Assembly: GCF_001939115.1 (NCBI RefSeq)
Contig: NZ_MQTZ01000003.1
Span: forward strand, 1 to 64,000
Direction: 5' to 3'
From: Leptolyngbya sp. 'hensonii'
GTDB taxonomy: Bacteria > Cyanobacteriota > Cyanobacteriia > GCF-001939115
Length of the DNA: 64,000 nt
Shown in pieces: positions 36,572 to 46,353 of the stretch. Every line of letters starts with the position of its first letter. Within the stretch, counting starts at the first letter, position 1. Position numbers and translations under genes: made by a program. Below the pieces are notes generated by a model. That model ran no database searches. It saw only the letters and a list, made by a program, of their open reading frames with translations, and was not told the DNA's origin.

Positions 36572-39484
36572 ATGCCGGAAATTTTTCAAACTCTCTTTGA
36601 TCATCATTTTATTCCCCATGGCCATTGCTATCTTTGGCAACCGGAACTGGTAGGACTCCATCTCATTGGCGATATCCTGATTGCTATCTCGTATTATTCC
36701 ATTCCCCTGGCCCTCCTCTACTTTGTGGGCAAGCGTGGGGATATTCCGTTTAATCGGATTTTCTTGCTATTTAGTGCTTTCATTGTCGCCTGTGGAACCA
36801 CGCACCTGTTATCGGTCTGGACGCTGTGGTATCCGATTTATTGGCTATCCGGGGTGGTTAAAGCGACCACGGCGGGCATTTCCCTCTATACGGCGATCGT
36901 CCTGGTGTTCCTGCTCCCCAAAGCCCTGACCCTGCCCAGTCTGGCCGCCACCAATCAGAAACTGGAAGCTGAAATTGCAGAGCGCCGGAGGACAGAATCC
37001 GCCCTGGCTGAAAGTGAAGCCAAAAGCCGAGCGATCCTGGCTGCCATTCCAGATTTAATGTTCCGAGTTAATGGCAATGGGGTTTATCTGGGATACGTAA
37101 GTAGCAACCAGATGATTGACCTGGTTCCCTCCAGTGCTCATTCGGTGGGGAAACGGATGGCTGATATCCTGCCGCCTGAGATTGCCCAGCGGCAGCTCAA
37201 TTGCATTCACCAGGCCCTTAGCACAGGGGAACTACAAACCTATGAACAACAGGTCCAGATCGGGGACAGGTTACAGGATGAAGAAGTCAGGGTGATCAAA
37301 AGTGGGGAGGACGAGGTCCTCTTTATCATCCGGGATGTGAGTAAACAGCAGGCTGCGATGCGAGCGCGGGACCAGGCAGAAAGAGCCCTGCAACAGCTCA
37401 ATCAGGAGCTTGAGGCCAGGGTTGAACAACGGACGGCAGCACTCTGGGAAAGTGAGGAGCGCTGGCATCTAGCCCTACAGGGCAGCAATGATGGCATCTG
37501 GGACTGGAACCTGAAAACCAATCAGATGTTCTTCTCCAGCCGATGGAAGACCATGCGGGGCTTTACAGAGGATGACATTGGCCCCGATCCTGAAGAATGG
37601 TCAAGCCGAATCCATCCGGACGATCGGGATCGGGTCATGCAAGCTGTGGCTGATCATTTTGCTCATCAAACCCCTTTTTACCAGGAGGAGTACCGAGTCC
37701 AGCGCAAAGATGGCACCTACATCTGGGTGCTCGATCGGGGACAGGCCCTCTGGGATGAAGCGGGCAAACCCGTTCGCATGGCAGGGTCGGAAAGTGATAT
37801 CACCGATCGCAAACAGGCGGAAGCCCAACTCCGTCAGAATGCGGCTCACCTGGCTGCAGCCCAACGAATTGCCAATCTAGGAAGCTGGGAATTTGACCTG
37901 AAGACCCAAGAAGTGATCTGGTCGGCAGAGGTCTTTCGCATCTTTGGCCGCGATCCGGAGTTGGGTTCACCAACCTACGAGGAAGTCAACCGGAGCATTC
38001 ATCCCGACGATCGCAGCTACCATCAGCAGGTGGTCCAGCAGGCCATTGTCACCCCACAATCCTATGAACTTGAGTTTCGGGCAGTCCGCCCCGATGGAAG
38101 CTTGCGCCATCTCCAGGCCAGGGGGGAGCCTATTTTGAATCCTGAAGGCCAGCTCATCCGATTGGTAGGCACCATCCTGGATATTACCGATCGCAAACAG
38201 GCGGAGGAGCAACTTCGCCAGACCAATGAACAACTGGCCCTGAGCAACCTCGATCTGGCCCGAGCGACTCGCCTCAAAGACGAATTTCTAGCTACCATGA
38301 GTCACGAACTACGGACACCGCTCAATGCGGTTTTGGGCATGTCAGAGGGGCTGCAGGACGGGGTATTTGGCCCCTTAAACCCGCGTCAGTTGCAGGCCAT
38401 CACGATCATCGAACAGAGTGGTCAGCATTTGCTGGACCTGATTAACGACATCCTGGATTTATCCAAGATCGAGGCTGGTAAGTTGGATCTGGATCTCAAC
38501 GATGTTTCAGTGCAAATCCTGTGTGATACCAGCCTTACCTTTGTCCAACCGATGGCCACCAAGAAAAGGATTCACCTCAGCCTCCATTGTCCTCCCCACC
38601 CCGGCTATATTCAGGCCGACGATCGTCGTCTGCGACAAGTCCTGATCAATTTACTCAGCAATGCTATCAAGTTCACGCCAGAGGGAGGTGCTGTCACATT
38701 GGAAGTAACGAGGGTAAGCCAGCAGAGGGACGCCAACAATCCCGACCCTCTAGAGCCTGAATCCCCAGATTACCTCTGTTTCTCCATTACCGATACGGGA
38801 ATTGGAATTGCTCCAGAAAACATGTATAAACTCTTTCAGCCCTTTTCGCAGATTGATAGCAGCCTCAACCGCCAGTACAGTGGGACGGGGCTGGGATTGG
38901 CATTAGTGCGGCGGATTACAGAACTGCATCAGGGTGATGTGACTGTCAGAAGTAAGCTGGGTCAGGGCAGTTGCTTTACAGTGCAGATTCCTGCGCGGGT
39001 TTACCCCATGGCCGCAACGATTTCTCCCTCTACACCCGGACAACCCCGATCCCCGGCCACGATCGACCTGCCGGATGAACCCACCATCCCCATGGTGACA
39101 CCGGTTGCGCCCATGCCACTGATTCTGCTAGCCGAAGACAATCCGACCAATGTCCAGACCCTCACCCAGTATCTCAAAGCCCTGGGCTATCCCCTGGTAC
39201 TGGCCCGCGATGGCCAGGAAGCCATTGCTCTAGCCAGACTCCACCATCCCAACCTGATTTTGATGGATATTCAAATGCCCAAAATGGACGGCCTGAAAGC
39301 AATTCGCCGCATCCGAGCCGAACTTGACCAAGCCCAGGTTCCGATCATTGCCCTGACAGCCCTGGCCATGCCCGGCGATCGGGAACGATGTCTGGCAGCA
39401 GGGGCCAACGAGTACTTAACAAAGCCCGTCAAGCTCAAGCAACTAATTGCCCTGATGCAACAACTACTAGGCAGAAGAACCTGA
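36572..39484 (+). CDS. ethylene-receptor-like hybrid histidine kinase
   Basis: A membrane sensor of 970 residues: three N-terminal helices (about 25-125), three PAS modules, HisKA with His578 (MSHELRTPLN), HATPase (DTGIGIAPENMYKLF; GTGLGLALV) and REC (LAEDNPTN, LMDIQMP, LTALAM, TKP). The helices match the ETR1 ethylene-binding domain with a constant offset of nine: Asp34, Tyr41, Ile44, Pro45, Ile71, Cys74 and His78 correspond to ETR1 Asp25, Tyr32, Ile35, Pro36, Ile62, Cys65 and His69. Cys and His bind Cu(I). Synechocystis SynEtr1 has this domain and influences phototaxis. I prefer the ATG at 36572 over an upstream in-frame TTG at 36551. Confidence 0.92.
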   Translation: MPEIFQTLFDHHFIPHGHCYLWQPELVGLHLIGDILIAISYYSIPLALLYFVGKRGDIPFNRIFLLFSAFIVACGTTHLLSVWTLWYPIYWLSGVVKATTAGISLYTAIVLVFLLPKALTLPSLAATNQKLEAEIAERRRTESALAESEAKSRAILAAIPDLMFRVNGNGVYLGYVSSNQMIDLVPSSAHSVGKRMADILPPEIAQRQLNCIHQALSTGELQTYEQQVQIGDRLQDEEVRVIKSGEDEVLFIIRDVSKQQAAMRARDQAERALQQLNQELEARVEQRTAALWESEERWHLALQGSNDGIWDWNLKTNQMFFSSRWKTMRGFTEDDIGPDPEEWSSRIHPDDRDRVMQAVADHFAHQTPFYQEEYRVQRKDGTYIWVLDRGQALWDEAGKPVRMAGSESDITDRKQAEAQLRQNAAHLAAAQRIANLGSWEFDLKTQEVIWSAEVFRIFGRDPELGSPTYEEVNRSIHPDDRSYHQQVVQQAIVTPQSYELEFRAVRPDGSLRHLQARGEPILNPEGQLIRLVGTILDITDRKQAEEQLRQTNEQLALSNLDLARATRLKDEFLATMSHELRTPLNAVLGMSEGLQDGVFGPLNPRQLQAITIIEQSGQHLLDLINDILDLSKIEAGKLDLDLNDVSVQILCDTSLTFVQPMATKKRIHLSLHCPPHPGYIQADDRRLRQVLINLLSNAIKFTPEGGAVTLEVTRVSQQRDANNPDPLEPESPDYLCFSITDTGIGIAPENMYKLFQPFSQIDSSLNRQYSGTGLGLALVRRITELHQGDVTVRSKLGQGSCFTVQIPARVYPMAATISPSTPGQPRSPATIDLPDEPTIPMVTPVAPMPLILLAEDNPTNVQTLTQYLKALGYPLVLARDGQEAIALARLHHPNLILMDIQMPKMDGLKAIRRIRAELDQAQVPIIALTALAMPGDRERCLAAGANEYLTKPVKLKQLIALMQQLLGRRT

Positions 39485-39573
39485 AACAAATCCCTCCCGA
39501 ACCTTCTCAGACATTCACCACTCCCCCACAGGCATTAGGCCATGTCTCCCATAGAAACACCCCTAAATGCCGC

Positions 39574-40404
39574 CTAAGCCAAAATCTTCTCCAACCCATA
39601 CACCAGGGACTTTAACTGCCCAACCTTGCGAATCGCCAGTAAAACCCCCGGCATGTAACAGGCCCGATCGCTGGTGTCATGGCGCAAGGTATAAACCTGA
39701 CCGGGAGCCCCAAAAATCACTTCCTGATGGGCAATCAGACCCGGTAACCGAATACTGTGGATGCGGATGCCCTCCTCCGCCTGACAGCCCCTGGCTCCAG
39801 CCAGTTTCTCTGTTTCGGTCACCCCTGGCGGATTGAAAGGCTTGCCCAATTCAGCCAACATCTGGGCCGTCTGGATCGCAGTACCACTGGGAGCATCCGC
39901 TTTCTGGTTGTGGTGGAGTTCAATAATCTCCACATGGTCAAAGTACTGGGATGCCTGAATAGCCGCCTGTTGCAGTAGCACCATGCCGATCGAAAAATTG
40001 GGCACCAACAGGCAGCCGGTACTGGCCTTGTCAGCAAATTCGGCCAGGTCTTGAATTTGCTGGGGACTGAGGCCCGTGGTTCCCACTACAGGCCGCACCC
40101 CGTAGGCGATCGCCGAACGAATATTGTCATAGACCCCATCGGGATGGGTAAAGTCCACCATCACCCCAGGTTGCCGCTCCTGAGAAGTTAGGGCCAGCAT
40201 GGGCTCAAAATCATTGGTAATCGGAACCTCCAGGGTGCCACAGCCCGCCAATTCCCCAGCATCCTGGCCAAAATAGTCAGGATTGCGATCGACCGCACCA
40301 ATCAGGGTCATATCCTGAGCCTGGCTGACGGCCTTAACCACCTCGCGGCCCATTTTGCCAGCCGCACCATTAACGAGAACAGGGATCGGAGATTGGCTTG
40401 CCAT
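39574..40404 (-). CDS. dapB: 4-hydroxy-tetrahydrodipicolinate reductase
   Basis: Lysine and meso-diaminopimelate synthesis, feeding peptidoglycan. 276 residues from the chosen start ([18 protein letters not shown], the NAD(P) glycine motif), then [56 protein letters not shown] (catalytic His pair and Lys) and [18 protein letters not shown]. The frame runs 22 codons further upstream to 40470, but that part is unlike the family. Convergent with the ethylene-receptor-like kinase. Confidence 0.95.
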   Translation of the reverse strand: MASQSPIPVLVNGAAGKMGREVVKAVSQAQDMTLIGAVDRNPDYFGQDAGELAGCGTLEVPITNDFEPMLALTSQERQPGVMVDFTHPDGVYDNIRSAIAYGVRPVVGTTGLSPQQIQDLAEFADKASTGCLLVPNFSIGMVLLQQAAIQASQYFDHVEIIELHHNQKADAPSGTAIQTAQMLAELGKPFNPPGVTETEKLAGARGCQAEEGIRIHSIRLPGLIAHQEVIFGAPGQVYTLRHDTSDRACYMPGVLLAIRKVGQLKSLVYGLEKILA

Positions 40405-40642
40405 AATGAATACAGGTATCAATGAATCGTGATTGGGTGAACCAGTAGTGTCGTCCGTAGAGGGTATCATGCTATGCCTTCCCAGGCCACACCACCCACA
40501 AAATTTCCATGAATGACCGGATAGGCCCCCCAGAACTCAGAAAAACTTCAAAATACTCGGTCCCCTGACAATCAGAGCTACATTTTAAAGAATTAGGCCA
40601 TCTTTTCTGGCGTTTTCACAAATTTAAAACCTACCATCCTCC

Positions 40643-42919
40643 GTGCTTAAGTTTTTGCAGCCTTCTCCAGTGACTTCGTCTCCTCAGCCTCGTTGGCGTG
40701 CAGTAGCCAAAACCCTGGCCCATCCAGTGTTACTGGCCAGCGCGATCGTCACGGGATTAGTCACCGCAGGCTGGCAACTGGGGAGGTTTCAATACCTGGA
40801 ATTGATCACCCTGGACCAGATGGTGCGCTGGCAGGGCGATCGGGGTCCCGATCCTCGGCTTCTGGTTGTAACCATCACGGAGAATGATCTGACCCGGTAT
40901 TCGTTTCCCGTGTCCGATCAGGTACTGGCCCAGGCCCTGGAGAAACTCCAACAGCATCAACCCAGGGTGATTGGTCTGGATATCTTTCGCAATTTACCCA
41001 AAGAACCAGGCCATGCTGAATTATTATCCCAGTTGGCTCAATCGAATGTCATTGGTATTACCCGATTGAGCACGGAAAAGGATCCAACGATCGCCCCCCC
41101 ACCCAAAATACCGCCGGAAAGAGTCGGCTTTAACGATGTGGTAACGGACCCAGACGGAGTCCTGCGGCGCAATTGGATTTATGGCGATACGGAAACAAGC
41201 CAGCACTACTCCCTGGCACTCCGGCTGGCTCAGGTTTACCTGGCGAAGCAGGGATCGCTGCCCCAGGCTGACTGGCGGAGCTATGGGGCTATCCCCTGGG
41301 GCAAAGCGGTTTTGACACCCCTGCAGAGCAACTCTGGTGGCTATCAGAATATCGATGCGGCAGGGTATCAACTTTTGCTGAATTACCGTTCCCCCGATCG
41401 GGTTGCAGGCCAGATCACCCTGACCCAGTTACTCAAGGGTCAGGTAGAGGGTCATCGCATCAGAGACAAAATCGTCCTGATTGGGACGACCGCCCCCAGT
41501 GTCCGGGATGTCTTCTTTACCCCTTACAGCGCAGCGGAGAAAGATACCCCCAAAATGCCAGGGGTGTTGATTCATGCCCAGATGGTCAGCCAGCTTCTGG
41601 ATGCGGCAATGGGGAGTCAATCCCTGATCCGCTTCTGGCCAGAAGGGGTCGAGGCCCTGTGGATTTTGAGCTGGTCCCTGGTGGGAGGTGTCCTGGCCTG
41701 GTGGATGCGCCATCCCATCCGGTTAGCCCTGGTCGATGGCATAGCGCTGACCGGGTTAACGGGGATTAGCTTTGGTTTGCTGGTGTCTGGGCTCTGGGTA
41801 CCCCTGGTGACCCCGACAGTCACCCTGATCCTGACCAGCGGGAGCGTGCTCGCCTACACCGCCTATCAAGCCCAGAAAATGCATCGATCGATCGCCCTGC
41901 AAGCCAGGGAACAGGAGAAAACGATCGCCCTATTACGTACCCTGTTAACTGAAAGCACCCACCCCATAACCGAAATGACCCGTCCGAATCCGAATGATCT
42001 GACGGCGACCATTATGACCGGTGGTCTGGAGCCAAGTGCAGAAGAAACTGCTCCGTTGCTGGTTCCCGGTCCTTCTACCCAGACTGTGGAGCGAGATCGG
42101 ATCCAATCCCTTTTAGGAGGTCGCTATCGCATCGTGCGTGTGCTGGGTTCGGGGGGATTCAGCCTCACCTATCTGGCAGAAGATACCCAACGCCCAGGCA
42201 ATCCCATCTGCGTGGTAAAACATCTCCTGCCAGCCCGCAGCGACGCCAAGTTCCTCTACACCGCCAGACGGTTGTTTCGCACGGAGGCGGAAATTTTAGA
42301 AAAGTTGGGAGGTCACCCTCAAATTCCCCAACTGTTTGCTTCTTTTGAGGAAAACGGCAGATTTTATCTGGTTCAGGAGTTTATTGAAGGTCCTTCCCTG
42401 AGTGATGAACTGGGAGAAGGTCACATCCTGACAGAACCTCAGGTACTCAGCCTATTGCGGGATGTCCTGGAAGTTCTACTGTTTGTTCATAGCTATCAGG
42501 TGATTCATCGGGATATCAAACCCAGCAACATTATTCGTCGCAAGAAAGATAACCGTCTAGTCTTGATTGATTTTGGGGCAGTGAAGCAAATGCAGCCGCC
42601 TCTATATGCCGATCGGGAAGGCCCCACGGTTGCGATCGGCACCCGGGGCTATGCACCTGCTGAACAGTTGGCTGGGCATCCAGGACTGAACAGCGATATC
42701 TATGCCCTCGGCATGATTGCGATCCAGGCTTTGACCGGGGTGCAACCACAACAATTGCAGCAAGACCAGGAGACTGGAACGGTGCTCTGGTCCCACCTGA
42801 CCCAGGCCACTCCGGGACTGGTGACGCTCCTCGAACGCATGGTCCGGTACTATTTCAATGAACGCTATCAATCTGCCAGCGAGGTGATGCAGGATCTAAA
42901 GCACCTGACTGGGGAATAA
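40643..42919 (+). CDS. CHASE2-domain Ser/Thr protein kinase
   Basis: A 758-residue membrane kinase. A first transmembrane helix (about 28-46) leads to an extracytoplasmic CHASE2 sensor (about 50-320: TLDQMVRWQGDRGPDPRLLVVTITENDLTRY, VIGLDIFRN, KIVLIGTTAPSVRDVFFTPYS), then three helices (about 330-410). The cytoplasmic kinase (from about 492) has LGSGGFSLTYLAED, lysine in VVKHLLP, HRDIKPSNII near 622, DFGAVKQM and GTRGYAPAEQ, so it should be active, unlike the kinase-like protein at 23247. Starts with GTG. The activating ligand is unknown. Confidence 0.9.
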   Translation: MLKFLQPSPVTSSPQPRWRAVAKTLAHPVLLASAIVTGLVTAGWQLGRFQYLELITLDQMVRWQGDRGPDPRLLVVTITENDLTRYSFPVSDQVLAQALEKLQQHQPRVIGLDIFRNLPKEPGHAELLSQLAQSNVIGITRLSTEKDPTIAPPPKIPPERVGFNDVVTDPDGVLRRNWIYGDTETSQHYSLALRLAQVYLAKQGSLPQADWRSYGAIPWGKAVLTPLQSNSGGYQNIDAAGYQLLLNYRSPDRVAGQITLTQLLKGQVEGHRIRDKIVLIGTTAPSVRDVFFTPYSAAEKDTPKMPGVLIHAQMVSQLLDAAMGSQSLIRFWPEGVEALWILSWSLVGGVLAWWMRHPIRLALVDGIALTGLTGISFGLLVSGLWVPLVTPTVTLILTSGSVLAYTAYQAQKMHRSIALQAREQEKTIALLRTLLTESTHPITEMTRPNPNDLTATIMTGGLEPSAEETAPLLVPGPSTQTVERDRIQSLLGGRYRIVRVLGSGGFSLTYLAEDTQRPGNPICVVKHLLPARSDAKFLYTARRLFRTEAEILEKLGGHPQIPQLFASFEENGRFYLVQEFIEGPSLSDELGEGHILTEPQVLSLLRDVLEVLLFVHSYQVIHRDIKPSNIIRRKKDNRLVLIDFGAVKQMQPPLYADREGPTVAIGTRGYAPAEQLAGHPGLNSDIYALGMIAIQALTGVQPQQLQQDQETGTVLWSHLTQATPGLVTLLERMVRYYFNERYQSASEVMQDLKHLTGE

Positions 42920-42988
42920 GAGGGCTGCAGTGCGAGGCCCGTCCTGTGGCACAATTAAATTTTGTGTCGTGACTGTACAGGTAATCCC

Positions 42989-44116
42989 GTGACTTCAACC
43001 GCTCCCATCCCTGCCTCCAAATCAGATTTTCGTCGGCCAGTCTTTCCTTTCACAGCGATCGTTGGCCAGGAAGAAATGAAGCTGGCTCTACTGCTGAACG
43101 TGATTGACCCCAAAGTGGGAGGGGTGATGATTATGGGCGATCGGGGCACGGGGAAATCCACCACCATTCGCGCCCTGGCCGATTTGCTGCCCGAAATTGA
43201 AGTCATTGCGGACGATCCTTTCAATAGCCATCCTTCCGATCCAGAGCTGATGGGGGATGAGGTCAAGCAGGCCGCTGAGCAGAATCAGTCCCTGAGGACG
43301 ACCAGAATTAAAGTTCCCATGGTAGACCTGCCCCTGGGGGCAACGGAAGACCGGGTCTGCGGCACGATCGACATTGAGAAAGCTCTGTCTGAAGGGGTCA
43401 AAGCCTTTGAACCCGGATTGCTGGCAAAGGCCAACCGGGGCATTCTCTACGTGGATGAGGTCAACCTGCTGGATGATCACCTGGTGGATGTGCTGCTGGA
43501 TTCGGCGGCCTCTGGCTGGAACACGGTGGAACGGGAAGGGATTTCTATTCGCCATCCAGCTCGTTTTGTCCTAGTGGGTTCCGGCAACCCAGAAGAGGGG
43601 GAATTGCGACCCCAGTTACTGGACCGATTCGGCATGCACGCCGAAATTCGGACGGTGAAGGAACCGGCCCTGCGGGTGCAGATTGTGGAACAGCGAACAG
43701 ACTTCGATCGCAATCCTCATCAGTTTCTAGAGCAGTATCAACCCCAGCAGACGGCCTTACAGGACCGCTTAATCCGGGCTCAGGAACAGTTGAAACTGGT
43801 CACGATCGACCATGATCTGAAGGTGAAGATTTCCCAGGTCTGTGCTGAACTCGATGTCGATGGCCTGCGGGGAGACATCGTGATCAACCGGGCTGCTAGA
43901 GCCCTTTGCGCCTTCGAAGGGCGAAGCAAAGTCACCATTGACGATATCCGGCAAGTGGCGGTCCTTTGTCTGCGCCATCGTCTGCGCAAAGATCCCTTGG
44001 AGTCGATCGACTCTGGCTACAAAGTCGCCAAAGTCTTCAACCAGGTCTTCGGACTGGATACCTCTGCGGAAGAGAATCAAACCAACGGTGTCAACCAGCC
44101 TTCTGGCGTGCGATAA
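42989..44116 (+). CDS. chlI: magnesium chelatase subunit ChlI
   Basis: AAA+ motor subunit of Mg-chelatase, which with ChlD and ChlH inserts Mg2+ into protoporphyrin IX, the first committed step of chlorophyll synthesis. 375 residues: [19 protein letters not shown], Walker [10 protein letters not shown] near 51, the ChlI insertion with [21 protein letters not shown], Walker [39 protein letters not shown] and arginine-finger region. The GTG at 42989 gives the normal N-terminus; an upstream in-frame TTG would add nine atypical residues. Confidence 0.96.
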   Translation: MTSTAPIPASKSDFRRPVFPFTAIVGQEEMKLALLLNVIDPKVGGVMIMGDRGTGKSTTIRALADLLPEIEVIADDPFNSHPSDPELMGDEVKQAAEQNQSLRTTRIKVPMVDLPLGATEDRVCGTIDIEKALSEGVKAFEPGLLAKANRGILYVDEVNLLDDHLVDVLLDSAASGWNTVEREGISIRHPARFVLVGSGNPEEGELRPQLLDRFGMHAEIRTVKEPALRVQIVEQRTDFDRNPHQFLEQYQPQQTALQDRLIRAQEQLKLVTIDHDLKVKISQVCAELDVDGLRGDIVINRAARALCAFEGRSKVTIDDIRQVAVLCLRHRLRKDPLESIDSGYKVAKVFNQVFGLDTSAEENQTNGVNQPSGVR

Positions 44117-44121
44117 GGCAT

Positions 44122-44230
44122 GGGTCATTAGTCATTTGGTCATTAGTCGGGAATCAGGGATTGTCTTTGATAGTATTGATGAACTATTCAAAGCATCTCT
44201 GGTAAAACAATTCATCCATGACCAATGACC
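44122..44230. repeat. TCATTAGTC-type short repeats running into the ruvC start
   Basis: Near-copies of GGTCATTAGTC occur twice at 44122-44150 and in inverted form at 44214-44235 (ATGACCAATGACCATGACCC). The inverted copy overlaps the first codons of ruvC, which explains the unusual leading residues TNDHDPS of that protein. Confidence 0.55.
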
Positions 44231-44721
44231 ATGACCCATCACTAAAACGCATCTTAGGCATTGATCCGGGATTGGCGACTTTGGGATTTGGGGTAATTCT
44301 GGGGAAGGTTGACCAACCGGAGAAAACCCCCGCTCTGCTGGACTTTGGCGTGATTCAAACCCCAGCCCATACTGAGATTGGCGATCGCCTCTGTATCATT
44401 TACGATGACCTGCACACGCTGATGCAGGAGTGGCAACCAGATCTGGTGGCGATCGAAAAGTTCTTCTTCTACCGCATGGGCAATACCATCCTGGTGGCTC
44501 AGGCGCGCGGTGTGGTCATGCTGGTGTTGGCTCAATTCAAAGTGCCGCTGGTGGAATTCACTCCGGCGCAGGTAAAGCAGGCTCTGACGGGCTATGGGGG
44601 GGCCGAGAAGCGGGAGGTGCAACAGGCCGTAGCCAATGAACTACACCTGGAGCATATTCCCAAACCGGATGACGCAGCCGATGCGATCGCCCTGGCCCTG
44701 ACGGCCTGGTTCCAACGGTAA
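44218..44721 (+). CDS. ruvC: Holliday junction resolvase RuvC
   Basis: Cuts Holliday junctions with RuvAB. 167 residues: [17 protein letters not shown] (first catalytic Asp), [30 protein letters not shown] (catalytic Glu), [26 protein letters not shown] and the C-terminal [11 protein letters not shown] (two Asp). All four acidic residues are present. The N-terminal seven residues before LKRIL are from repeat sequence, so the start may be functional only by chance. Separated by about 100 bases from chlI. Confidence 0.94.
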   Translation: MTNDHDPSLKRILGIDPGLATLGFGVILGKVDQPEKTPALLDFGVIQTPAHTEIGDRLCIIYDDLHTLMQEWQPDLVAIEKFFFYRMGNTILVAQARGVVMLVLAQFKVPLVEFTPAQVKQALTGYGGAEKREVQQAVANELHLEHIPKPDDAADAIALALTAWFQR

Positions 44722-44734
44722 ATCAAGCTGATAA

Positions 44735-44968
44735 TTTTCTCAAGCGAGAATTGAGGACCAAGAGATCATTGGCATCGACCTGAGGTATAGGGATGTAATT
44801 ACAATCTTTGAAGCTAAGAACGAAAATATCAAAGATGGATTAGCCCAATGTGTTGCTGCCATGGTAGCGGCCAGAACCTTTAATCAACGGGCTGGAAATC
44901 CAACTGAACTGATTTATGGCGCAGTCACTACCGGGAATCAATGGAAGTTTTTGAAACGGCTTTGCTGA
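44735..44968 (+). pseudogene. remnant of a PD-(D/E)xK-like cyanobacterial hypothetical gene (C-terminal part only)
   Basis: An open frame without a start codon, ending at TGA 44966-44968, encodes a coherent protein end: IIGIDLRYRDVITIFEAKNE (ExK of a PD-(D/E)xK nuclease-like core), then GLAQCVAAMVAARTFNQRAG and LIYGAVTTGNQWKFLKRL. This matches the end of a frequent cyanobacterial hypothetical family in which an E(A/I)KNE...YGAVT-G--W-FL pattern is usual. The N-terminal part is missing, replaced by ruvC and a stop at 44732-44734. It looks like a decayed gene. Confidence 0.6.
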
Positions 44969-44981
44969 ATGCAAATATGAA

Positions 44982-45073
44982 TTACCCTCATCCCCAACCC
45001 TTCTCCCGCAGGAGAAGGGAGCTAAAACTCTTGTTCCCTCTCCTTTGGGAGAGGGCTAGGGTGAGGGCTGCAT
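44982..45073. repeat. pyrimidine/purine palindromic repeat (CCTCA-CCC / GGG-TGAGG type)
   Basis: CCCTCATCCCCAACCCTTCTCCC..., a spacer containing an inner GGAGAAGGGAG/CTCTCC dyad, then GGGAGAGGGCTAGGGTGAGGG. The outer arms pair to form a long hairpin. Related arms occur at 1-25, 54648-54690 and 54990-55054. This copy lacks the TTAGGAACG-type ends of the MITE at 54960. Confidence 0.75.
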
Positions 45074-45223
45074 AAGGCTCAAGCACGAAAATCATCCTTC
45101 TATTCAGCAACGCCAGAATTTGCATCCATTAACCTGCTTGGCCCAGTCCAAGGAGATTTGTGGTATACCAGACCCATTCCTTCCCTTCTTATTTTTTGTT
45201 TACGGACTGACTGACAGATCGTT

Positions 45224-45595
45224 ATGGAATCTTCGGGTGCCGTTCCAGCAGGATTACGATGGGCCATGATCTTTTTGATCAGCTTTTTTCTGCTGGGATA
45301 TTCGGCACTCCTTTGCATTCTCCTGGCTATTATTGGGGGCTTCAGTGTAGGAGGGATTGTGGAATGGTGGAAGAGCAAGGACGAATTGCTCCAAAAACCA
45401 CCCCCCAAGGCAGAGCCGGGTACAATCGGATTCCTGGCAGAGGATGCTAAAGCCCGTGTGGAGGAGGGGAAACAGAGTTTGCAGCATGAAATCTCTCGAA
45501 TCGCTAAAGAGGGATTCGGCACCGTGTTTCGTCATACGGCAGGGATGCGTCGCCGCCGCCGATCGGTCGCTAAAAAGAGCCATGGACGACGGTGA
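45224..45595 (+). CDS. conserved membrane protein with basic C-terminus, unknown function
   Basis: A 123-residue protein with two close hydrophobic segments (about 12-45: LRWAMIFLISFFLLGYSALLCILLAIIGGFSVGGIVEWW), a polar middle and a strongly basic tail (MRRRRRSVAKKSHGRR) that could touch nucleic acid or acidic lipid on the cytoplasmic side. No named domain seen. Convergent with the NrtR-like gene. Confidence 0.65.
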   Translation: MESSGAVPAGLRWAMIFLISFFLLGYSALLCILLAIIGGFSVGGIVEWWKSKDELLQKPPPKAEPGTIGFLAEDAKARVEEGKQSLQHEISRIAKEGFGTVFRHTAGMRRRRRSVAKKSHGRR

Positions 45596-45615
45596 GTATG
45601 GCTGAACACCCTGAT

Positions 45616-46353
45616 TCAAATTTCGAAGTTAAATCCCCTCTGTTTAAGCTGCTGATATTTTTGTTCATCAAACTGGTAGAGTCGGGCAGCCCGATGACGC
45701 ACATTGGTTTGCATTTCATCCAGCTCTTGCAGGAGATCCATCTGCAAAATCTTCTTGCGGAAGTTACGTTTGTCCAGTTCCTGGCCCAACACCGTTTCAT
45801 AGAGTTGCTGGAGTTGGGAGAGGGTAAATTTGGGCGGCAAGAGTTCAAACCCGATCGGTTCGTACCGCACTTTGCCCTTCACCCGATTTAGCGCGGTGAT
45901 CAGAATGCGATCGTGGTCAAAGGCCAGTTTGGGCACCTGCTGAATTGAAAACCAGGCGGCATCACTGGCATCGGTTGTGGCTTGAATCTGATGGTCACTC
46001 AGATTGACCAGGGCATAGTAGGCCACCGTTACCACTCGTTCCCGAGGATCCCGATCGACCTCCCCAAAGGTATAGAGCTGCTCCAGAAAAACTTTTTCGA
46101 TCCCAGTTTCTTCCCGCAATTCCCGCAAGGCTGCAGCTTCAACGGATTCTTCTACCCGGACAAAGCCACCGGGCAAGGCCCATTGCCCCTCAAAGGGGGA
46201 CAACTTGCGCTGGATCAACATCACCTTCAGGTCCCTTTCGCTGAGGTCAAACCCAAAGACGACACAATCCACGGTCAGACTGGGACGAGGAAATTCGTAA
46301 GTGTAAGGCACAGATCTATTTAGAGACAGCCCCTGCGGCTGAGAAAAGTTCAT
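45616..46353 (-). CDS. NrtR-like Nudix-domain transcriptional regulator / ADP-ribose hydrolase
   Basis: Residues 25-150 form a Nudix domain; about 165-245 form a winged-helix domain of the NrtR type ([42 protein letters not shown]). NrtR proteins repress NAD-synthesis and salvage genes and sense ADP-ribose or related compounds. Here the Nudix box G-x5-E-x7-REUxEExGU is complete (residues 63-85), whereas many NrtR regulators have lost it, so the protein may also hydrolyse its ligand. The annotated start overlaps the upstream Uma2 gene by 38 bases; a GTG at 46311 (VPYTYEF) is an alternative. It is oriented away from the PP2C-ARH genes and their shared promoter motif. Confidence 0.88.
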   Translation of the reverse strand: MNFSQPQGLSLNRSVPYTYEFPRPSLTVDCVVFGFDLSERDLKVMLIQRKLSPFEGQWALPGGFVRVEESVEAAALRELREETGIEKVFLEQLYTFGEVDRDPRERVVTVAYYALVNLSDHQIQATTDASDAAWFSIQQVPKLAFDHDRILITALNRVKGKVRYEPIGFELLPPKFTLSQLQQLYETVLGQELDKRNFRKKILQMDLLQELDEMQTNVRHRAARLYQFDEQKYQQLKQRGFNFEI

